Shown here piece by piece: positions 53,897-60,339 of a stretch of DNA of 64,000 nt (position 1 is the stretch's first letter; each line of letters begins with the position of its first letter). The notes under the pieces were generated by a model. The model had not been told where the DNA came from. It did no database searches and saw only the letters and a list, made by a program, of their open reading frames with translations. The DNA is from Streptomyces sp. NA02950. Its GTDB lineage: Bacteria; Actinomycetota; Actinomycetes; Streptomycetales; Streptomycetaceae. A program made the translations under genes and the position numbers. The stretch is taken from positions 3,530,501 to 3,594,500 of the forward strand of contig NZ_CP054916.1 of NCBI RefSeq assembly GCF_013364155.1, in the 5' to 3' direction.

Positions 53897-54153
53897 CCGC
53901 CGATGACCCCGACTTCTTCCCGCGTCTGGATGCTGCCCTGGCTCGCGTCGCCTTCGCTGACGCTCACGGTCTGGAGCGGGAGCTGGACCTGTATCGGGCC
54001 GTGACCACTGTCCTGACGGCGGACGGCTCCACGTCGCTGCCGCTGGGCGCCTTTGGTCGCTACCTCCGCGCCCGTGGCCACTTCAAGCGCAAGGCCGCTG
54101 GCCGGAGGTTCGTCGCTGGCCTGGTCCTCCTGGACCCGCCTGACGGCCCGTAA
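53884..54153 (+). CDS. small basic element protein
   Basis: 89 residues from GTG 53884, with AGGAGG 8 nt upstream inside the previous gene. Acidic N-terminus (ALTADDPDFFPRLDAALARV) and basic C-terminus (GRYLRARGHFKRKAAGRRFV), perhaps DNA-binding. The tight overlap suggests a two-protein unit with the TTG-start gene. Function unknown. Confidence 0.72.
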   Translation: MPALTADDPDFFPRLDAALARVAFADAHGLERELDLYRAVTTVLTADGSTSLPLGAFGRYLRARGHFKRKAAGRRFVAGLVLLDPPDGP

Positions 54154-54261
54154 ACGGCCTCTCCCGCCTCCTCCGGGCCCTGACCTGGAGGACGCCTTCA
54201 GACGGCCGCCTGGCCGCCTTCCCCCGACCCACCCTGACCTCCCCGAATGGAGCACCACACC

Positions 54262-55104
54262 ATGACTGAATACGACTCGTACCTGGACGTCTTCTCCGCC
54301 CCTGACGCGCGCTTCCTGCCGCGCCCCGTCAAGGCTCTGCTGAAGGAACGCGATGACGCGCACGCGAAGTGGGCCGACGCGGAGTCCGACTTCGTCCACC
54401 TCCTGGCCAGCGACTGGAAGGATCAGGCCACCGCAGCCGACAAGGCAGCCGCGCGCCAGGCCGTGGCCAGCGGGAAGAACCCCTTCGATCTCCCGTCCGC
54501 CGTGGAGAAGGCAGAGCGCGACCGCCCCCGCGCCATCGCGATCGTGGAGGCCCTGGCCGCCGACGTGCGCCGCGATGACTCGAAGCTCAAGGACGCGGTC
54601 CGGCGCGAGATGCCCGCCATCGCGAAGGCCATGGGCCAGGAGCTGGCGAAGGCCCGTGACGCCTACCTGGAGGCCCAGCGGCTGGCCGACACCGCCCGCC
54701 AGACCTTCGGCGCGATCCTGGCCGACAGGGCCAACGCCGTGAACTGGGAGCTGGCCGTGTACACGGACTTCGCCAGCGTCTCCCAGGCGACCCCCCGCAC
54801 CGCCCAGGGTCACGAACCTGCCGACCTGTACGGCCGCCCCGTAGACCGTGGCATGCCGGAGGTCAGGCAGATCGAATCGTCCTTCGCTGCCATCGGCGTC
54901 CAGGACCTCTACGGCGAGACCGGCGCCCCTGCCGTCCAGGCTGACCCGATGGTCCGTGTCACGGCCCTGAACAGCGGCCAGGACATGGAGCTGAAGGCCA
55001 GCCACGCGGCCTACCTGGAGCGCCAGCGGAAGGTCCAGATCCTGGAGCCGGAGCGCATGCCCGCTGGCTACAACGCCCCCGACACGGCGACTGACGCTGC
55101 CTGA
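54262..55104 (+). CDS. 280-residue charged helical element protein
   Basis: ATG at 54262 has GGAG 9 nt upstream (an in-frame ATG at 54247 is less likely). The first 190 residues are Ala/Asp/Glu/Lys/Arg-rich and predicted helical or coiled-coil (AKARDAYLEAQRLADTARQT). The last 90 are a less ordered region with RTAQGHEPADLYGRPVDRG. The composition resembles phage scaffold-type or structural accessory proteins, but no family match is claimed. Confidence 0.75.
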   Translation: MTEYDSYLDVFSAPDARFLPRPVKALLKERDDAHAKWADAESDFVHLLASDWKDQATAADKAAARQAVASGKNPFDLPSAVEKAERDRPRAIAIVEALAADVRRDDSKLKDAVRREMPAIAKAMGQELAKARDAYLEAQRLADTARQTFGAILADRANAVNWELAVYTDFASVSQATPRTAQGHEPADLYGRPVDRGMPEVRQIESSFAAIGVQDLYGETGAPAVQADPMVRVTALNSGQDMELKASHAAYLERQRKVQILEPERMPAGYNAPDTATDAA

Positions 55105-55115
55105 CCAACGCCACT

Positions 55116-55150
55116 GCGGGGCCTGGATAGTTCGCTATCTGGGCCCCCGC
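55116..55150 (+). terminator. long hairpin with TTCG loop
   Basis: GCGGGGCCTGGATAG pairs with CTATCTGGGCCCCCGC across a TTCG loop, with one bulged C and two wobble pairs. Just after the 280-residue gene; a strong terminator candidate. Confidence 0.75.
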
Positions 55151-55173
55151 CTGGCCCCTGAAGGGAGGCCCCT

Positions 55174-55341
55174 ATGAGAGTCCGTGTGGCCCTCTCCCGC
55201 CACCTGGTCCTGAACGGCCAGGACTACAGCGAAGGTGATGAGTTCACCGTGGCCGACGACGCTGCCACTACCTGGCTACGTACTGGTCTGGTCGTCCCCG
55301 CTGATGGCGTCTGGCCTGACGGCTGGGACAGCGGGACCTGA
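55174..55341 (+). CDS. 55-residue phage-like small protein
   Basis: ATG with AAGGGAGG 5-12 nt upstream. The sequence MRVRVALSRHLVLNGQDYSE ... GDEFTVADDAATTWLRTGLV has the layout of short phage head-region proteins (strand, loop 'xxxGxxYxxGDxxxV', then helix with Leu-x-x-Gly). Likeness is from memory of the pattern. Good codon bias and an excellent ribosome site support that it is translated. Confidence 0.68.
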   Translation: MRVRVALSRHLVLNGQDYSEGDEFTVADDAATTWLRTGLVVPADGVWPDGWDSGT

Positions 55342-55653
55342 CCGTGAACCACTGACCTTCGCCTGGCCGACAGCGGACGCGCGCCCGCCTCGCTGCCTGC
55401 CTCTGGTCCTGGCCTCAGCGCCAGGGCCCGGGGCGCCTGGCCCCTCTGTCGTTCACGATGCGTGACAGTGGCACATCATCGCAGCTCAGAGACTTGCGAG
55501 ACGTGTTTACGCAGGTCAGGGGGTGGGGGGTGACCCCCAAGCGGGTGGGGGCCCCGAACGCGGGGGAGGTCTCTGCCTCCCGCGCCCGGTTCAGAACACC
55601 TGATGTGACCCCCATCACGCACGCATCGTGACGACTCCGGGAGGTGATCACCC
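55342..55653. other. intergenic region in the element
   Basis: 312 bp without a supported gene. Contains TCGTTCACGAT at 55449-55459, one of several CGTT[CA]ACGA motifs in the element, and G-rich tracts near 55518-55560. It ends in the very strong ribosome site of the next short ORF. Confidence 0.5.
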
Positions 55654-55827
55654 ATGGCAAGAGGCGGCGCCCGCTCCAGGTCCGGCCCAGCTCTCACATC
55701 GAAGGAGCGGAGCCACAAGGCGAAGGCCACGGCCGAAGGCTGGACGACCCTCCCCGCTGATGGCCGCCACCCTGGCCAACGTGACCGCTCTCCGCTGGAA
55801 CCTGGCCGCCGCCAGCAAGTGGCGTGA
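55654..55827 (+). CDS. short ORF, possible broken small-terminase-like gene
   Basis: 57 codons from ATG with a near-perfect Shine-Dalgarno GGAGGTGATC 4 nt upstream. The N-terminus MARGGARSRSGPALTSKE and WTTLPADGRHPG recall the start of actinophage small terminase subunits, which are 2-3 times longer. A second frame stays open to 55888 beyond this stop (ALRWNLAAASKWRDCPVRER), so a frameshift is possible. Low confidence in function; moderate that it is or was translated. Confidence 0.4.
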   Translation: MARGGARSRSGPALTSKERSHKAKATAEGWTTLPADGRHPGQRDRSPLEPGRRQQVA

Positions 55828-56079
55828 CTGCCCAGTTCGTGAACGCTGGCTCCGCCTGACCGCCCGCCTGGTCCGCGCTGACCGCTAACGGACAGCGAAG
55901 GCAGACGCGCAGGTCAGCGCATGCGGACAGTGCCAGGCGTCGTCCCCCTGGTCCAACTACTGGCCGCTCGATGCTGCCGCGTGTCCGCCGCTGTCCGGCC
56001 AGCCGTCCGAGCCTGTCCGCTCCCCTGGCCGCGCGTGGCCACTTTGTCCGTTCACGATGTCCGCTTGGCCGGACACGAC

Positions 56080-56125
56080 GAAGCCCCAGTGACCGCCTGT
56101 CCGCCAGGCTGGCCGCTGGGGCTTC
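56080..56125 (+). terminator. terminator hairpin upstream of the XRE gene
   Basis: GAAGCCCCAG and CTGGGGCTTC form a perfect 10-bp stem around 26 nt that can fold again (GCCTGTCCGCCAGGC). It isolates the regulator promoter from the left part of the element. Confidence 0.7.
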
Positions 56126-56168
56126 TCTCGTTGTGTCCGCTGTCCGTCAGTGACCCGTGTTGATGCTG

Positions 56169-56179
56169 TCGTTAACGAT
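56169..56179. promoter_or_regulatory. candidate operator TCGTTAACGAT
   Basis: A 10-bp perfect palindrome TCGTTAACGA, 45 bp before the XRE ATG. Near copies (TCGTTCACGAT at 55449, CCGTTCACGAT at 56048) lie in the same element. A likely place for the XRE protein to bind, but a similar motif also occurs at 63513, outside the element. Confidence 0.45.
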
Positions 56180-56223
56180 CAGAGCCGCTGCCTCCCTGCC
56201 TTGTCCGTCGTACTCTCGGTGAC

Positions 56224-57435
56224 ATGGCTGAGCACCTGGGCGACCGGCTGGCACGACTTCGCCGACTCGCAGACCTCACGCAAGAGGGGTTGGCGGACCG
56301 CTCCGGCGTGTCCGTGGACGTGATCAGGAAGCTGGAGCAGAGGCGCAAGCACAGCGCACGCCTGCCGACCCTGCACGGCCTGTCACGCGGCTTGGGGGTG
56401 GAGTTGACCGCCCTACTTGGAGACCCTCCGGGAGCCCCCTCCTCCGGCGACGCGGACCCGCCCCAGTTGGTCGCTGTACGGCGCGCAATCATGCCGCCGC
56501 TGTTCACTCCACCGCCTGAGCCGAACGGCGCTGAGTGGCTGTCCCTGCCACTCCTCAGGCGGGAGATCGCAGACGGCTGGACGCTGTACCACGACGCGGA
56601 GTTCGGGCGCCTCATGGACGTGCTACCCGGCATCATCAACGACGCACGGTTTACCGCCGCTGTGGGCAACGTCGATGAACGGGCGGCAGGGCAGGCAGCG
56701 TTGGGGAAGTCGCTTCAGCTTGCTGGACACCTGGCTATTCGCCTGGGGAAGACGGACCTAGCGCTGAGTGCTCTGGAACGTGCCATGAACGCGGCTGCCG
56801 ACTCCTCCGACCCGTTGTTGGCCCCGATGATCAGTAACAGCGTGGCTTGGAACTACCAGCGACAGAACCGCTTGGACGATGCGGAACACCTTGCCGTTTA
56901 CGCCGCTGACGGAGTCGAGAAGGAACACGGGAACTCTGCTGAGGGGTTGCGGGTATGGGGAGGTCTGCTCATGTCCGCTGCCACGTCTGCGGCCCGCTCC
57001 GGCGACTACGGCACGGCGAATGAGATGATGACGACGGCCGAGGAAGCGACGAAGCGTCTTGCCACTCTGCCGCCCCCGGCTGAAAGCAAGATGGTTTCGG
57101 TCTTCAGCCGCTCCTCCGTCCGCATTGAGCGCGTCCGCCTGGCCGTCCAGCACGCACGCCCGGAGGAGGCTCTGGCACTGGCCAAGGGGATGCGCCTCAG
57201 CACCGATACCCCGCCCTCGTGGCGAACGTGGCTTTTGCTGGACGTGGCACGGGCGCATACGGACCTAGGCAATGCGGAAGGCGCCGTGAAGGCGCTTGAG
57301 AAGCTGCGGCAGATTGCCCCGGCATGGATGCGACATCACACGTTGGCCGTGGCCATAGTCAGCGACCTTTGGGCCGGATCTTCGCGCCCCGCTGGTCTGC
57401 GGAAGCTCGCCGAGTTCCTAGGGGTGGCCAGCTAA
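56224..57435 (+). CDS. XRE-family regulator with TPR-like C-terminus
   Basis: 403 residues. The HTH (about 6-60) reads LTQEGLADRSGVSVDVIRKL. The rest (about 95-400) is helical with TPR-like repeats (LGKTDLALSALERAMNAA, NRLDDAEHLAVYAADG, ARPEEALALAKGMR), as in Streptomyces HTH-TPR regulators and RRNPP-type sensors. TACTCT at 56211-56216 puts the transcript start at the ATG: leaderless. Codon use is less GC-biased than the flanking chromosome. It probably controls the element and the three downstream coupled genes. Confidence 0.88.
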   Translation: MAEHLGDRLARLRRLADLTQEGLADRSGVSVDVIRKLEQRRKHSARLPTLHGLSRGLGVELTALLGDPPGAPSSGDADPPQLVAVRRAIMPPLFTPPPEPNGAEWLSLPLLRREIADGWTLYHDAEFGRLMDVLPGIINDARFTAAVGNVDERAAGQAALGKSLQLAGHLAIRLGKTDLALSALERAMNAAADSSDPLLAPMISNSVAWNYQRQNRLDDAEHLAVYAADGVEKEHGNSAEGLRVWGGLLMSAATSAARSGDYGTANEMMTTAEEATKRLATLPPPAESKMVSVFSRSSVRIERVRLAVQHARPEEALALAKGMRLSTDTPPSWRTWLLLDVARAHTDLGNAEGAVKALEKLRQIAPAWMRHHTLAVAIVSDLWAGSSRPAGLRKLAEFLGVAS

Positions 57436-57561
57436 GGCGCTGGAACTAGGACGTTACATCCCTGTCCAGCAGCCGTCCCCTTCGGCACGTTGGGCCTACA
57501 AGACCCCCGCGACCGTGCGACCGGCCCGGGGGCGTGGCCACGCTGCGAAGGAGCGCGACAC

Positions 57562-57909
57562 ATGGAGGCTACCCGCCTACGTTTACTGCCATGGCCGGGG
57601 CCGAACGGCCAGCGAACGTACACGCCAGATGACTCCCCCAACGGCGATGTTGCTCGGCTGGCCGATCGAGTGGAGGCCGAACAGATCGCTACGGCGGGGT
57701 CTGTGATGGCGCTCGCTAAGGGCATGCTGGACACCGGCCTACCCATCGAACCGAACGAGTGCGCCTATCTGATGAAGCGGCTCACGGAGTGTCTGTTCGA
57801 CGTCCTCCGCGTGGCGGAGTCCCGAGGCGGGCGCCTCCCGGCCCCGAATCCTCTGGAGCCAGAGGTGGAGCGGGTACTGGAGAGCAAGTCCCTGGAGGCC
57901 ACGTCATGA
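57562..57909 (+). CDS. small element protein, first of a coupled trio
   Basis: 115 residues; ATG with AAGGAG 8 nt upstream. Contains LADRVEAEQIATAGSVMALAKGML and a Cys-containing helix AYLMKRLTECLFDVLRVAESR. Small proteins like this follow XRE-TPR genes in many Streptomyces genomes. The stop overlaps the next ATG (ATGA at 57906-57909). Confidence 0.75.
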   Translation: MEATRLRLLPWPGPNGQRTYTPDDSPNGDVARLADRVEAEQIATAGSVMALAKGMLDTGLPIEPNECAYLMKRLTECLFDVLRVAESRGGRLPAPNPLEPEVERVLESKSLEATS

Positions 57910-58160
57910 GCCGACGTACACAGTCAACGCCGCTGACCCTGCCGCTGCCTGACGGGTGGACGTACTTCCGCTCCGAGGTGAAGCCAGTGGAGGGGGGCCC
58001 GCTGCCCCAGTGGTACGCCACGGCGCCATATCACATCCCCCGTCTCCCGGATGCGGAGGGCAGGAGCAAGCTCGACCAGACCGTGAGCGCACCCACGTGG
58101 GCCGAACTTCACCGGCTGGTCACTGAACAGGCGAAGCGGTACCGCAGGCTGTTGGGATGA
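57906..58160 (+). CDS. small element protein, second of a coupled trio
   Basis: 84 residues with aromatic, beta-like N-terminus (LPLPDGWTYFRSEVKPVEGG, PLPQWYATAPYHIPRL) and a C-terminal helix (WAELHRLVTEQAKRYRRLLG). It overlaps its neighbours by 4 bp on both sides, so all three are translated together. Function unknown. Confidence 0.75.
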   Translation: MSRRTQSTPLTLPLPDGWTYFRSEVKPVEGGPLPQWYATAPYHIPRLPDAEGRSKLDQTVSAPTWAELHRLVTEQAKRYRRLLG

Positions 58161-58549
58161 CCGCCGACCCGTATGCGGGGACCGCGTACGAGGGGTCGCG
58201 CGAGGGGTGGTGGACGAAGTACGGCGGCGCCCGGGACTCCGTCTCTGGCGTCGTCTACATCCCGGCGGGGGCCGACCACCCACCGTGCCCGTACCCGTGC
58301 GCGCACTGCCGCCGGAAGGGACTACAACCAGGGGGAACCATGGGGAAGCCACAGATAGAGCGACCGACTGACATGCGGGGAGACCGTGAGTGGTTCCCGG
58401 GGACGATCGGGGATGATCTGCTGACTGTGCACAAGTTCAGCGTCACGCCGATGGTTCCCCGATGCAGGGCTGAGGTCTCCTCGCGACGAGAGGTGTCCCG
58501 TTGGCAGCGGGTAGTGAACTGCCCTGACTGCCTGGCTACTGCTGACTGA
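58157..58549 (+). CDS. small Cys-containing element protein, third of a coupled trio
   Basis: 130 residues. Cys pairs CPYPCAHCRRKG and, at the C-terminus, CPDCLATAD could form one zinc site. Middle region REWFPGTIGDDLLTVHKFSV. It overlaps the previous stop (ATGA). The trio behind an HTH-TPR regulator looks like one functional unit; what it does is unknown. Confidence 0.72.
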   Translation: MTADPYAGTAYEGSREGWWTKYGGARDSVSGVVYIPAGADHPPCPYPCAHCRRKGLQPGGTMGKPQIERPTDMRGDREWFPGTIGDDLLTVHKFSVTPMVPRCRAEVSSRREVSRWQRVVNCPDCLATAD

Positions 58550-58898
58550 CCACCGCGCGGCCGCTCGGCCGGAGCGGGCCCAGGCCCCGTCCACGCGCTC
58601 CCCCGTGGCGATGGGCGGGGCCTTGCCTTGCCTGCGCCCTCCGACCAACAGAGCGGGCGCCGTGCACGAAGGAGCACCGGGACGCCCTGGCCCAGGCTGA
58701 GGCTCATTACCGACTGATGGGTCCTACCTGTCGTTGGTGTTCTCCTGGTCCGTCAGCATCGAGCGGCCAGTACGGCGAAACGCCCCTGCCCGGTATGCGT
58801 CGGTGGGGATGCGGAACCTATCCGCTGGTGAACGACAACGACCGTGGCCCCTGGCATCACCAGGGACCCTATGTGTGTCGCAATTCACTCAGGCGCAT
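58550..58898. other. right-end intergenic region of the element
   Basis: 349 bp before the xth stop. One frame stays open from 58621 to 58902 and is Cys-rich (PCLACALRPT, PTCRWCSPGP, GCGTYPLV), with an ATG at 58717 but no good ribosome site. A decayed or very small zinc-ribbon gene is possible; not called. Confidence 0.45.
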
Positions 58899-59696
58899 CT
58901 AGCGGTTGAACACGACTGTCACAGGAGCATGGTCTGACCAGCGCTCTTCGTATGTAGCGGGCCGCTCCACGTACGCCTTCACGGCACGCTCAGCGATGCC
59001 TGGCGTTGTGCAAACTAGGTCGATGCGCCAGCCCGCGTCGTTGTCGAACGCCCGGCCCCGGTAGGACCACCACGAGTAGGGACCCGCGACCTCCGGGTGC
59101 AGCGCACGCACCACGTCCGCGTATCCCGCCTCGTCCAGCACCCGTGACAGCCAGGCGCGCTCCTCCGGCAGGAAGCCCGACTTCTTCTGGTTGGCCTTCC
59201 AGTTCTTCAGGTCGGCCTCCTGGTGGGCGATGTTCCAGTCGCCGCACACCAGCGCCTCCCGGCCGTCGGCCGCCGCCCGATCGCGCAGTTCCGTCAGATA
59301 CGGAAGGAACTCCGCCATGAAGCGTTCCTTCTCGTCCTGCCGCTCGGTGCCGACCTCGCCCGAGGGAAGGTAGAGGCTGCCGACGGTCACCCCCGGCAGA
59401 TCGACCTCCACATAGCGGCCGCTGCCGTCGAACTCCGAGGACCCGAAGCCGACGCGCACCGCCTCCGGCTCGCGCCGTGCGTAGACCGACACTCCGGACC
59501 GGCCCTTGGCCGCCGCCGGGGCGTGCACCACATGCCAGCCGCCCGGCTCCCGTACGGACTCGGGCAGCTCATGCGGCTCGGCCCGTACCTCCTGGAGGCA
59601 CACCACATCGGCCTCGGTGCCGTCGAGCCAGGGCACGAAGCCCTTCTTGGCCGCGGCACGCAGCCCGTTCACATTCACGGTCGTCACGGTGAGCAC
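58899..59696 (-). CDS. xth: exodeoxyribonuclease III, restored by the element
   Basis: An AP endonuclease/3'-5' exonuclease for base-excision repair, 265 residues. Active-site elements: NVNGLRAA at the start, CLQEVRAE, GDWNIAH, and RWSDHAPV with the catalytic Asp-His at the end. GTG at 59696 lies 7 nt after a -10 TATCGT (59708-59703): leaderless. The last 40 or so codons come from the element (left of the core at 59019-59028), with fewer GC-ending codons than the rest, and replace the chromosomal end now stranded at 49518-49654. The gene remains full length. Confidence 0.94.
   Translation of the reverse strand: MLTVTTVNVNGLRAAAKKGFVPWLDGTEADVVCLQEVRAEPHELPESVREPGGWHVVHAPAAAKGRSGVSVYARREPEAVRVGFGSSEFDGSGRYVEVDLPGVTVGSLYLPSGEVGTERQDEKERFMAEFLPYLTELRDRAAADGREALVCGDWNIAHQEADLKNWKANQKKSGFLPEERAWLSRVLDEAGYADVVRALHPEVAGPYSWWSYRGRAFDNDAGWRIDLVCTTPGIAERAVKAYVERPATYEERWSDHAPVTVVFNR
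59019..59028 (+). other. right attachment site core (attR)
   Basis: GTCGATGCGC, identical to 49645-49654. Left of it is element DNA (GTTGTGCAAACTAG), right of it chromosomal xth (CAGCCCGCGTCG). Joining the outer flanks rebuilds attB inside xth; joining the inner flanks gives attP. Confidence 0.78.
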
Positions 59697-59760
59697 CACG
59701 GCACGATACGACAGAAAAACCACATGCCCGTCCCGCCTGCATAGACGTACGATCTTCCGC

Positions 59761-60288
59761 ATGAATATCCGGACCGTTGGTTATGACCACCCCGACGCCG
59801 TCGCACTCGACCGCGAAGTGCAGGCGGAGTACGTGGAGCGCTACGGAGAAGGGGATGTGACCCCCGTGGACGCCGCCCACTTCGACCCGCCGCACGGCCT
59901 CTACCTGATCGCCTACGACCCCGACGGCACCCCCGTCGCCAGCGGCGGCTGGCGCAGCCAGGAGGGCGGTGAGGAGGGCTACGCGGACGGGGACGCCGAG
60001 GTCAAGCGGATGTTTGTGGTCCGGGCGGCGCGTGGCCGCGGACTGGCCCGGCTGATGCTGGCCGCCCTGGAGGACAGCGCCCGCGCGGCGGGGCGGCGGC
60101 GGATCGTCATGGAGACCGGCACCAAACAGCCTGAGGCGATCGCGCTCTACACCTCGTCCGGCTATGAGCCGATTCCGAAGTTCGGCGTCTACCGCTTCGA
60201 CGAGGACAGCCGCTGCTTCGGCAAGGCGCTGACCGGTGAGCGCGAGGAACGGGGCGCTCACCGGGAGCGGCGCGTCGGTGCGCCCTGA
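59761..60288 (+). CDS. GNAT-family N-acetyltransferase
   Basis: 175 residues. The acetyl-CoA loop is VVRAARGRGLARLMLAALED (Q/R-x-x-G-x-G/A type) and the C-terminal strand IALYTSSGYEPIPKFGVY is typical. Substrate unknown. It is divergent from xth with 64 bp between starts. A TACGAT at 59748-59753 puts the transcript start at the ATG. Confidence 0.9.
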   Translation: MNIRTVGYDHPDAVALDREVQAEYVERYGEGDVTPVDAAHFDPPHGLYLIAYDPDGTPVASGGWRSQEGGEEGYADGDAEVKRMFVVRAARGRGLARLMLAALEDSARAAGRRRIVMETGTKQPEAIALYTSSGYEPIPKFGVYRFDEDSRCFGKALTGEREERGAHRERRVGAP

Positions 60289-60339
60289 CGGCGGGACCCG
60301 CCCCGGCTCCGGAGCGGGTCCCGCTGTGTGCCGTACGGC

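Larger units (their letters stand above)
55889..56207. repeat. TGTCCG/CGGACA repeat-rich locus
   Basis: Twelve copies of TGTCCG or its complement occur in about 320 bp upstream of the XRE gene, in both orientations and irregularly spaced. Two more copies lie in the 45-bp repeats at 52047-52136. No gene with good support covers the tract. It could be a replication, packaging or regulator-binding locus. Confidence 0.6.
49645..59028 (+). mobile_element. 9.4-kb serine-integrase element inserted in xth
   Basis: Bounded by the 10-bp identity GTCGATGCGC at 49645-49654 and 59019-59028. It carries a large serine integrase at its left end pointing inward, an XRE-type regulator, and about ten small genes mostly of unknown function. 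The right end supplies a replacement xth 3' terminus. No Rep, FtsK/TraB-like transfer protein, capsid or large terminase was found. Satellite-like element, cut-down prophage or mobilisable integrative element are all open. An AT-rich island and a TGTCCG repeat tract are candidate cis-acting sites. Confidence 0.82.

Noticed and set aside
56169..56179. Element-specific operator set CGTT[CA]ACGA
   Set aside because: Kept only as a weak candidate because a near copy also occurs at about 63513, outside the element.
49645..59028. Actinomycete integrative conjugative element (AICE)
   Set aside because: No RepSA/AM-type replication initiator, Prim-Pol or FtsK/TraB-like transfer gene is readable, and the integrase is serine type rather than the usual tyrosine type.
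49645..59028. Complete prophage
   Set aside because: Too small, and no large terminase, portal, capsid, tail or lysis gene could be recognised.
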